Shown here one piece after another: positions 22,912-29,851 of a DNA stretch of 41,521 bases. The notes under the pieces are model-generated. The model saw nothing but the letters and a program-made list of their open reading frames with translations. It searched no databases and was not told where the DNA came from. The stretch's first letter is position 1; each line of letters begins with the position of its first letter. Both the position numbers and the translations under genes were made by a program. Origin of the DNA: a virus. The stretch spans positions 1-41,521 of IMG/VR virus record IMGVR_UViG_3300016461_000037. One strand, given 5' to 3'.

Positions 22912-24038
22912 GCGAGCGCAATTGCGAAATACGCAGCCAAATACGCGGTTATAGCAAAGAGGGTTGGCAAACCCTTTGCGTGAGTTGCCACCCGGCGAGA
23001 CCAGTTGTGGATGACCATATCGATCTGTCCAAGCACTGCACCGCCTGCCACAGCAGCGGCAATGCGGATTACCAAAAAGGACGGACCAAGCTCCTTGAAA
23101 GCCGGCTGATACAAGACAAACAGCACCGGGATATGTATCAGATAGAGGCCATAGCTCCAGTCGCCGAGCTTCTTAAACACCGGTCGCACTATGGTGGGCA
23201 TAAAGTCCGGAATGCGAATAACTGCTGCGACGAGGAAAACTGCGCTAATTCCGGCAGCCAATTGTTCGTAGGCCAAGGTGGGCGCAAAATAGGCCAACAC
23301 CAACGCCAATCCGGCAATCGCGAAGGCAGAATTGGTGCCAACACGTTTGATATGATGGATCAAAAGGCCGCCTGCAAGCCCAATGCATACAACTTGCAGA
23401 GGCAGATTGGCAATCGTGGGGAAGCCCAAGGTTTGAATGCCGAGCATCGCTGCCAGGATGATTGAGATGGCCCAGACGCCAGCAATGAGGGCAACGTGGC
23501 GCCGTAGGCCTACCACGCTGACCGCGAACAAGCCTACGTAGAAAAAGACCTCATAAACCAGTGTCCATTCGACCTTGCCAAGCGGGTACTTTGTTTCCCC
23601 GACAGGTGCGAGAGACATGCTCGCGAGGTTGTACTCACCCCATATTTTCGGATGCGCAACCATGATTGCGACGGTAGCCAGAATGAATAGAGGGTAAATT
23701 CGCAGACAGCGCCGCACAAGGAATTCCACCGGTCCTTGTGTCTGTACGAGCGTCGACATCAGATTGCCCGAGATCGCGAAGAATACCGCAACGCCGTAAA
23801 TCCCGAAAAGCTCCAACGCATGCATCGGCATTATGCTGACGCCGTATTCGGAAGCATGGAAAAGAGCCGCGTGAAAGAACGCCACTGAAAGTGCCGCGAG
23901 GCCACGCAGGTAATGGATGTTTGGATTATATCCTATGGTGCCGGTTGAAGCGGTTTGCTCAACTGGTGTGATCTTAAGTGTTGCGTCTAACAGAATGCTT
24001 CCCCCGGCGAATACAATCGTAGGTAGCACCGTTTTCAC
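22902..24038 (-). CDS. Acyltransferase 3 family membrane protein (serotype conversion candidate)
   Basis: 378-residue polytopic membrane protein of the acyltransferase-3 (OafA/NodX-like) family, which O-acetylates surface polysaccharide. It has about ten hydrophobic helices and the family start NIHYLRGLAALSVAFFHAAL with its conserved Arg and His, then GIYGVAVFFAISGNLM, and the late WSYGLYLIHIPVLFVLY. Phage copies usually modify lipopolysaccharide O-antigen in the lysogen and block further adsorption. It lies against the late direction, next to the fibre genes, and its end overlaps 22252-22911. The GTG at 24038 lacks a strong ribosome-binding site, so the true start may be downstream. By eye, less GC-rich than neighbours. 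Confidence 0.85.
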   Translation of the reverse strand: MKTVLPTIVFAGGSILLDATLKITPVEQTASTGTIGYNPNIHYLRGLAALSVAFFHAALFHASEYGVSIMPMHALELFGIYGVAVFFAISGNLMSTLVQTQGPVEFLVRRCLRIYPLFILATVAIMVAHPKIWGEYNLASMSLAPVGETKYPLGKVEWTLVYEVFFYVGLFAVSVVGLRRHVALIAGVWAISIILAAMLGIQTLGFPTIANLPLQVVCIGLAGGLLIHHIKRVGTNSAFAIAGLALVLAYFAPTLAYEQLAAGISAVFLVAAVIRIPDFMPTIVRPVFKKLGDWSYGLYLIHIPVLFVLYQPAFKELGPSFLVIRIAAAVAGGAVLGQIDMVIHNWSRRVATHAKGLPTLFAITAYLAAYFAIALAYA

Positions 24039-24069
24039 GCCGTTGCCAGACGATCAGCAGCAAGTAGCT

Positions 24070-24149
24070 TTGCGGTTCCCCGAACTTCCGATATAAGAGT
24101 TTGACCAGCGCATGATGTGCTTTCCCTTGTTCGGAAGGTATATTCATGC
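24070..24149 (+). promoter_or_regulatory. Structured late leader 2
   Basis: TTGCGG (24070-24075), 16 bases, TATAAG (24092-24097), ten bases, then GCGCATGATGTGC (24108-24120). CTTTCC (24120-24125) pairs with the Shine-Dalgarno GGAAGG (24133-24138, one G-U). GCATGA (24110-24115) pairs with TCATGC (24144-24149) across the start codon at 24146. Confidence 0.7.
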
Positions 24150-25891
24150 CCGCAATTAAGCTGATTGGTTTCTCTGGCGAGCAGCCCCGCATTATTCCGC
24201 GTATGTTGCCAGACACAGCGTCACAGGCGGCAATCAACACGCGGCTCGACGACGGCGGGCTGACACCCATGCGCCGACCGGTGCAAGTCGACACAGTACC
24301 CAGCAAGACCGCAAAAACGATATATAGAAAGAACGGCGCTTGGCTCGCTTGGGAAAGCGTGGTGGACGCGGCGCCCGGTCCGGTCGCTGAGGATCGCCTT
24401 TACTTTACTGGCGATGGCGTTCCAAAGGTGATGATCGGAACAACGACCTACCCGCTCGCCGTGCCATTCCCAGCCAATGCGCTGGTCGCCGCAGTCTCAG
24501 GAACAAGCACCTCAGACATTGTCACGCGCACCTATGTTTATACTTATGTCACATCATTCGATGAGGAATCGGAACCAAGCCCCGCCAGCGTGCCCGTAGA
24601 TTGGCGCCCCGGACAGACGATGACCCTTTCCGGCTTCGCAGCACCGCCGGCTGGCACCAGGGTCAATCGCCGTCGCATTTACCGTTCCCAATCGGGGAAG
24701 AGCGGGACGTTCTTCTATTTCATTGCCGAGCAGCCGGCCACCGCGGCGAACTTTGTCGATGCCGTCGCTGTCGACGCATTCCAAGAACCGCTGCCGTCCA
24801 TCAATTACAATGCCCCACCCAACGACCTGAAGGGGCTGATCGCCCTTCCAAACGGCATCATGGCCGCCTTCGCTGGCCGAAAAGTCTATTTCTCCGTCCC
24901 GTATCGACCGCATGCTTGGCCGGAGAAGTACGTGATGACCGTTGATTATCCCGTGGTGGGCCTTGGGGCTATCGGCTCGTCCATGGTCATTATGACCACC
25001 GGCACGCCCTACTTTGTGTCCGGCTCGACGCCCGATTCTATGCAGCAGGTAAAGATCGAACAGAATCTGCCTTGCATCAACGCAAGGGGAATTGTGGATC
25101 TCGGAATGGCGATTGTCTATCCTTCCAACGAAGGACTGGTTGCCGTCCGCGCCGATGGTTCAATCTCGCTCATATCACAGCAGCTCTTCAGTCGGGATGA
25201 CTGGCTCGCCCTTTCGCCAGCGACCTTCATTTCGGGTCAAATTTCAGGTCGCTACATCGCGTTCTATGAGACAACCGATACCGACGGCGCGTTACAATTC
25301 GGCTCGATCTTCATCGACATTGCCGGCACGCCTTTCCTGATACGTTCCTCGACGCGGGTTACTTCCGTGTTTTTCGAGATTGGCAGTGGCGCGCTATACT
25401 TCCTTCAGCACGGCAGCAACAACATCTACCGCTTTGACAGCCCCGATGGCATGCGGGAAACGATGTACTGGCGCTCCAAGAGGTTCGTGCTTCCATATCC
25501 GGAGAATTTCGGAGCAATCCTCATCGATGCAGACAGCGCGCTATCCGGCGAAGAACTCAAAAATCAGGAAGCGGCCCGAACTGGTATGATTGCTCGAAAC
25601 AATGCGGCGATTGCGGCCGGTTCAATTGGCGGCGACGTAAACTCATTGCCGTTGAACTCCGTGGCGGTAGCCGGGGATATCCTTGAAATACTGCCAAGAC
25701 AGTATGGCACGATCAACGTTGGCGTTTTCGCCGATGGCAAAAAGGTTGCCCAGGTCTCGCGAACGAACAAGGTCTGCCGCCTTCCCCCCGGGTTCAAGGC
25801 CCGCACGTGGGAGATCGACGTATCCGGCGATATCGAAATCACTCAGATCGTGATGGGTAAAACCGTAGCGGACATTCAGCAAACAGCATGA
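24146..25891 (+). CDS. Tail structural protein, beta-propeller-like
   Basis: 581-residue virion protein. The start SGEQPRIIPRMLPDTASQAA, INTRLDDGGLTPMRRP is typical of a family of large podoviral tail proteins. A fibronectin-like segment follows (TYVYTYVTSFDEESEPSPAS, WRPGQTMTLSGFAAPPAGTR), then repeats of four-strand blades (for example KVYFSVPYRPHAWPEKYVM and NEGLVAVRADGSISLISQQL). It may form the tail nozzle or plug. Expression is set by leader 2, which hides the start codon. It is coupled by ATGA to the next gene. Confidence 0.75.
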   Translation: MPAIKLIGFSGEQPRIIPRMLPDTASQAAINTRLDDGGLTPMRRPVQVDTVPSKTAKTIYRKNGAWLAWESVVDAAPGPVAEDRLYFTGDGVPKVMIGTTTYPLAVPFPANALVAAVSGTSTSDIVTRTYVYTYVTSFDEESEPSPASVPVDWRPGQTMTLSGFAAPPAGTRVNRRRIYRSQSGKSGTFFYFIAEQPATAANFVDAVAVDAFQEPLPSINYNAPPNDLKGLIALPNGIMAAFAGRKVYFSVPYRPHAWPEKYVMTVDYPVVGLGAIGSSMVIMTTGTPYFVSGSTPDSMQQVKIEQNLPCINARGIVDLGMAIVYPSNEGLVAVRADGSISLISQQLFSRDDWLALSPATFISGQISGRYIAFYETTDTDGALQFGSIFIDIAGTPFLIRSSTRVTSVFFEIGSGALYFLQHGSNNIYRFDSPDGMRETMYWRSKRFVLPYPENFGAILIDADSALSGEELKNQEAARTGMIARNNAAIAAGSIGGDVNSLPLNSVAVAGDILEILPRQYGTINVGVFADGKKVAQVSRTNKVCRLPPGFKARTWEIDVSGDIEITQIVMGKTVADIQQTA

Positions 25892-26148
25892 CAAACTATT
25901 CGCTCGAGCAGCTGAAAGAAAAAGTCGAGATCCTCGCCGGTACAAGATCGCCGGAGAGAACCGGCGCGGCCGTCCGGATCGGCGACCTCGACGGGTTGAT
26001 TTCGATGGTAACGACTATGAAATCGGCAAAGGCCAATGGAACAACGCCAACCAAGGCCGAATACGACGCGCTGGTGTCCGACCTTCAGGTCGTGTTTCAG
26101 GCGATCATAGCACTTCAATCTGCGTTGCTGGAGAGGCTACAACCTTGA
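25888..26148 (+). CDS. Small helical phage protein
   Basis: 86-residue protein coupled by ATGA to the tail gene before it and by TTGA to the nuclease gene after. Mostly helical (SLEQLKEKVEILAGTRSPER, then TKAEYDALVSDLQVVFQAII), with the second helix probably a coiled coil. No motif recognised. It may be a structural partner of the preceding tail protein or of the nuclease. Confidence 0.55.
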   Translation: MTNYSLEQLKEKVEILAGTRSPERTGAAVRIGDLDGLISMVTTMKSAKANGTTPTKAEYDALVSDLQVVFQAIIALQSALLERLQP

Positions 26149-26567
26149 AGGCCGCAACTTTGCTTCGATTGATGGCGTGGACGAAGCTGGGAAGCACGCT
26201 CAAGCTCGGGCCGGAAGACCTGATCGCAATTGAATTTGCCAATCGCTTGCGTGCCTGGACGCTGGAAGGCAAATTGACGGCCGTCTGGTCCCACGTCAGC
26301 AACGAACTTGCCGGCGGCACCAAGAATGCTCGCATTCGGTATTCGATAGCAAAGGCCCTCGGTATGATCACGGGTTTTGCGGATTATGTGATCCTATGGG
26401 ACAGCGGATCGGCAGCGATAGAAGCCAAGTCCAAAACCGGAATGCAGACTGCAGGACAGTCCGACTTTGAAGAGTGGTGTCGCGCTCGAGGTGTTCCCTA
26501 TTACTTGATCCGATCGGCCGACGAAGGCGAAGCCATTCTCAAACAGCTTGGAGTTCTGCGGCCTTGA
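26145..26567 (+). CDS. VRR-NUC-type nuclease
   Basis: 140-residue PD-(D/E)xK nuclease of the VRR-NUC/Holliday-junction type. The core is GFAD80 YVILW, IE93-A-K95, then Q105 in TAGQSDFEEW, with a GVPYYLIRSADEGE end; Glu30 in IAIEF may join the site. VRR-NUC nucleases cut branched or structured DNA. Its place among tail/internal proteins is unusual and may mean it is a recombination or packaging cleaner, or ejected. TTG start with GGAGAGG eight bases before. It is coupled at both ends. Confidence 0.78.
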   Translation: MKAATLLRLMAWTKLGSTLKLGPEDLIAIEFANRLRAWTLEGKLTAVWSHVSNELAGGTKNARIRYSIAKALGMITGFADYVILWDSGSAAIEAKSKTGMQTAGQSDFEEWCRARGVPYYLIRSADEGEAILKQLGVLRP

Positions 26568-26989
26568 ACATCATCTATGGCGAGGATGAACGGTTTATCG
26601 ATTGGGCCCAGACGATCATGCCAGACGTGACGTTCCGCGACGACGCCTATGCTTTGGGGTGCGAGCGGGATGGGCAAATAGTTGGCGCTGTGATCTTTGA
26701 CACTTTTGGACCTTCGGATTGCCTGATCCATGTCGTTACTGACGGAAAGAGGCGCTGGTTCAGTCGCGAGCTTGCAACGCGCGTGTGTGCCTTCACATTC
26801 ATTCAGTGCAAATTCAGGCGCATCACGGCGATGATTTCGGCCGACAATGAGGCATCGTTGCGCTTCCTGGAGGGGTTTGGGGGCTGGGTGCAAGAAGGTG
26901 TGCTTCGCCAGGGTGGAACGAACGGCGAGGATCTAATCCTGTTCGGCATGCTTCGTCGTGACTGTCGCTGGTTGCCACTGGCATTTTGA
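26564..26989 (+). CDS. GNAT family N-acetyltransferase-like protein
   Basis: 141-residue protein from the TTG at 26564 (TTGA overlap, GGAG nine bases upstream). The middle has strand regions QIVGAVIFDTFGPSDCLIHV and the GNAT-like part ITAMISADNEASLRFLEGFG followed by GWVQEGVLRQG, a typical motif B region (N-x-A-S-x-x-x-L-E-x-x-G). These enzymes transfer acetyl from acetyl-CoA to amines. Phage members of this form usually sit next to tail or lysis genes with unknown target. Confidence 0.75.
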   Translation: MNIIYGEDERFIDWAQTIMPDVTFRDDAYALGCERDGQIVGAVIFDTFGPSDCLIHVVTDGKRRWFSRELATRVCAFTFIQCKFRRITAMISADNEASLRFLEGFGGWVQEGVLRQGGTNGEDLILFGMLRRDCRWLPLAF

Positions 26990-27001
26990 CGTCGGGCGAG
27001 A

Positions 27002-27058
27002 TATAAAAATCCATCACTGCGCATGAAGTGCAGTTCCTCACTTTAGGAACGCACCATG
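27002..27058 (+). promoter_or_regulatory. Structured late leader 3
   Basis: TATAAA (27002-27007), 11 bases, then GCGCATGAAGTGC (27019-27031). GTGC (27028-27031), a bulged A, and GTTCCT (27033-27038) pair with AGGAAC-GCAC (27045-27054), loop CACTTT; the Shine-Dalgarno AGGAA is buried in a ten-pair stem and ATG 27056 follows immediately. No good -35 hexamer is seen. Confidence 0.68.
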
Positions 27059-28216
27059 GGAAAAGGCAGTTCATCCGCTCCTAGTCCAGATCCACAGATC
27101 GGCAAAGCCGCGCTCGCGCAGGCGCAAACCGGTCAGGATTGGCTTAACTTCGCGCGAGAGTCCTTTGCGGTCTCGACGGAGAGGCAGAAGGATCTTGATG
27201 CCATCACCAAGAAGGTGACGGATCAGCAGCTGGGGGTGGCGACCGAGCAGGCCGCCAATGCCCGGAAAGATCGAGAGCGATACGATACGGTCTACAAGCC
27301 GGTTGAAGATCAGTTCATCAAAGAAGCGACGAACTACGACAGCCCCGAAAAGCAGGCGGAAGCAGCGGCCACGGCCAAAGCCGATGTCGCGTCGGCGAGC
27401 GCCGATGCCAGGGCGCAAGCGGATCGCAATGCCGCATCGATGGGATTGAGCCCAACGTCGGGCCGATACGCCGGCATCGACAGGGCTGGCGAGCTGGGGA
27501 CCGCATTGGCTTCATCAGCTGCCCAGAATGGGGCGCGCCAATCGGTTCGCGATAAGGGCCTCGCGCTGAAAGCCGATGTTGCCAATCTCGGCCGCGGATT
27601 GCCTGCGCAGTCTGCGCAGGCCGCAGCGTTGGGACTCACCGCTGGATCAAGTGCGGTGGGATTGACCGGCCAGGCCAACGCTCAACAGATGGCGGCTGGT
27701 AACGTCATGAATTCTGGTTTTCAAGGCCAGATGGCGGGATACGGAGGTCAGGCCAACGCCCTCAACGCGCAATATGGTACTCAAGTCGAGGCTTGGAAAG
27801 CGCAACAGGCGGCCAATGCGGCCAGCGCCGGTGGTTTCGGTACGTTCCTTGGTGGCATCACCGGTCTGATCATGAAGTCGGATGAAAATGCGAAAGAGGA
27901 CAAGTCGCCAGTCGATGATGGAGCTGGACTTGACGCAGTAAATGCGATGCCTATCGAGGAGTGGTCATACAAGCCGGGCGAGGGCGATAAAGGTCGCCAT
28001 ATCGGCACTTATGCTCAGGATTTTGCGAAGGCAACGGGCAAGGGTGATGGAAAGACTATCAACGCTGTTGATGCGATCGGCGTCACAATGGCAGCCGTGC
28101 AGGATCTCAGTAAGAAGATCGACAAGGTCGCCAACGCCGTTGGTCTAGGCCAGAAGAAAGCGGCCCAGATTGTGCCGCGTCGTCAGATGTCCGTGGGATT
28201 GGGAGCAGCAGCATAA
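27056..28216 (+). CDS. Internal virion/tail protein with S74 intramolecular chaperone domain
   Basis: 386-residue protein. The first 265 residues are Ala/Gln-rich helical, with a small-residue-rich part (QMAAGNVMNSGFQGQMAGYG). Residues 273-350 match the peptidase S74/intramolecular chaperone domain: SDENAK with Ser275 and Lys280 at the expected five-residue spacing, PVDDGAGLDAVNAMPIEEW, RHIGTYAQDF and DAIGVTMAAVQDL. S74 domains fold trimers and cut themselves off. The S74 domain normally ends fibres; here it ends a helical protein. It is translated after leader 3. Confidence 0.78.
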   Translation: MGKGSSSAPSPDPQIGKAALAQAQTGQDWLNFARESFAVSTERQKDLDAITKKVTDQQLGVATEQAANARKDRERYDTVYKPVEDQFIKEATNYDSPEKQAEAAATAKADVASASADARAQADRNAASMGLSPTSGRYAGIDRAGELGTALASSAAQNGARQSVRDKGLALKADVANLGRGLPAQSAQAAALGLTAGSSAVGLTGQANAQQMAAGNVMNSGFQGQMAGYGGQANALNAQYGTQVEAWKAQQAANAASAGGFGTFLGGITGLIMKSDENAKEDKSPVDDGAGLDAVNAMPIEEWSYKPGEGDKGRHIGTYAQDFAKATGKGDGKTINAVDAIGVTMAAVQDLSKKIDKVANAVGLGQKKAAQIVPRRQMSVGLGAAA

Positions 28217-29520
28217 TGAGCAGCTTGGGAATCGGCCTTGGGTCATTTATGGGCGGCTTTGAAAAGGGTTACGGGCTCGGTAGGGAGATTGAAGATCGGA
28301 AGCGCACAGACAAACTCCGCGACGAGGCGGACGCCAGCCGAGCAAAGCTGAAAAATATCGAGACCGATACGAAGGCTCAGTTCGACAAGGGTGTTTCCTC
28401 TGGTGCATTCAAACCAGAGCAATATGACGACTTCTGGCTCAAGTACGCATTGCCAAAACGCAAAATGGCATTGCTTGAGCAGGGCGACGTTGAAGGTGCG
28501 AAGGCGTTGATGGATTGGGGTCGCAGCGAGGATGCGCTGAAGGGCGGACGCTTGTTCGCCAGCTCGCTCTTCAAAGCACAGACGGGTGATGTTGAAGGCT
28601 CATTCGGTGACGCCATCAAGGCCGGTCAGTTGAAGGGATACATCGACCATGGGTATACCCTCGATGGCAAGGACGATCTCCAGCAAGACGGTAAAACGAT
28701 CGGCTTCCGGGTGCGCTTGAAAGACCCCGACGGAAACATCACCAGCCAGGACATTCCAGTCGGGCAATTGGGTACGGCAATTTCTACGTTGCTCAGCCCT
28801 GACGCCGCTATTGCCCAGAACGCCGCGGCAAGGGCCGCTGCCACCAAACGCAGTCAGGATCTGGAAGACTATACCACCAAGAAGAAGATCGACCAGAAAT
28901 ACTCCCCCGACCGAAAGGACGTGCATGCCGAAGCGTATAGCAAGGCACACGACGAACTGTTGAAAAACGACCTCGATTTCGCGGGGCTCTCACCGGAAGA
29001 ACAGGACAAGAAAGTCCGCGCCACGCTGGGGAAGGCCGATGCTTATTCGCAGTCGAAGTCAGACCGCGCGCCCGGTCTTGGTAGATCGAACCGCCCCGCG
29101 CCGCCGCAAAAGATACTGGTGGACCAGCAAACAGGGCGTCCAGTCCAAGCACCTCAGCAAGCTGCACCCGTACAGCAGGTGCCGCAAGAAGCGGCACCAG
29201 CTCAGCAGCCCGTCGGCCTTGGTCAATCGCCTGCGCAGCAACCAGCTGCGACGGTTGCACCGTCACAGGGCCAGCCAGTGGAGCAACAGCAAGCGCCACA
29301 ACAGGCCGGGCCCGCACCGCAACGCGCGCCCAGCGATCCCGTACTGATCCGACAGCAGATGATCGCGGATGCAGCCGACCGAATGGCACAGGGCGGCAAT
29401 CCGAACGCAATCGCTCAGGCGCTTATCAATGCTGGGATCAGTCAAGATCAGTGGCCGCCGGCTATTCAGAATGCCGTTCAGCGCTCGCAAGCACAGCCTG
29501 GCCCCGGCTTGCCGCAGTGA
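28216..29520 (+). CDS. Internal virion protein, Pro/Gln-rich
   Basis: 434-residue protein coupled by TAATG. It starts GIGLGSFMGGFEKGYGLGRE, a Gly-rich hydrophobic start seen in ejected podoviral proteins, followed by long charged helices (about 25-290), then a Pro/Gln-rich disordered region (about 300-380) and a helical end (MIADAADRMAQGGNPNAIAQ). It probably is packed in the head or tail and ejected before DNA. It ends exactly at an opposite-strand gene stop (TGATCA). Confidence 0.65.
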   Translation: MSSLGIGLGSFMGGFEKGYGLGREIEDRKRTDKLRDEADASRAKLKNIETDTKAQFDKGVSSGAFKPEQYDDFWLKYALPKRKMALLEQGDVEGAKALMDWGRSEDALKGGRLFASSLFKAQTGDVEGSFGDAIKAGQLKGYIDHGYTLDGKDDLQQDGKTIGFRVRLKDPDGNITSQDIPVGQLGTAISTLLSPDAAIAQNAAARAAATKRSQDLEDYTTKKKIDQKYSPDRKDVHAEAYSKAHDELLKNDLDFAGLSPEEQDKKVRATLGKADAYSQSKSDRAPGLGRSNRPAPPQKILVDQQTGRPVQAPQQAAPVQQVPQEAAPAQQPVGLGQSPAQQPAATVAPSQGQPVEQQQAPQQAGPAPQRAPSDPVLIRQQMIADAADRMAQGGNPNAIAQALINAGISQDQWPPAIQNAVQRSQAQPGPGLPQ

Positions 29521-29694
29521 TCAGGGTTTGCTGGCGCTTGATTTTCGCCAAAAGAAAACGGCGCCAGCAGCAGCAACAATCGCCAGGGCGCCGAGCGATG
29601 CCATAGCGGCGCCGATCGCTCCAAGCCCGCAGACGACGGCGATGCTCAGATAGAAGTTCTCAGGATTTTCTTTGAGCTGGTTGAACGGTTCCAT
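29521..29694 (-). CDS. 57-residue opposite-strand membrane protein
   Basis: Short gene with ATG 29694 and a strong AAGGGGG six bases upstream. The peptide starts MEPFNQLKENPENFYL, followed by hydrophobic helices SIAVVCGLGAIGAAMA and LGALAIVAAAGAVFFW, then a basic tail RKSSASKP. Two transmembrane helices and a short charged end resemble holin-like or membrane-moron proteins. As it is transcribed against the late genes, it is more likely a lysogen-expressed membrane protein than the phage holin. Its stop touches the end of the 28216 gene. Confidence 0.65.
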   Translation of the reverse strand: MEPFNQLKENPENFYLSIAVVCGLGAIGAAMASLGALAIVAAAGAVFFWRKSSASKP

Positions 29695-29768
29695 TTGAGC
29701 CCCCTTGTGTCGCTGACCTTATCCAGAGCGTTGCAACGCATCAACCGAATATTACCGCCGGTACCCTC

Positions 29769-29851
29769 TCGCGCGAGCAGGCGAGTGCATCTATAGTCGC
29801 CAAATCAAGGCGCATGACGTGCCAATTCTCCTTATGTGGAATCACGTCATG
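29769..29851 (+). promoter_or_regulatory. Structured late leader 4
   Basis: TCGCGC (29769-29774), 17 bases, TATAGT (29792-29797), 12 bases, then GCGCATGACGTGC (29810-29822). CATGACGTG (29813-29821) pairs perfectly with CACGTCATG (29843-29851), which includes the start codon. ATTCT (29825-29829) pairs with GGAAT (29838-29842, one U-G) and so covers the GGA used as Shine-Dalgarno. Confidence 0.7.

Noticed and set aside
22887-23465. Plus-strand frame with CVSCH and CTACH motifs, resembling a c-type cytochrome
   Set aside because: It is the mirror of the acyltransferase gene; the motifs come from reverse-complemented membrane codons, no signal peptide or ribosome-binding site is present, and the minus strand has a full family match.
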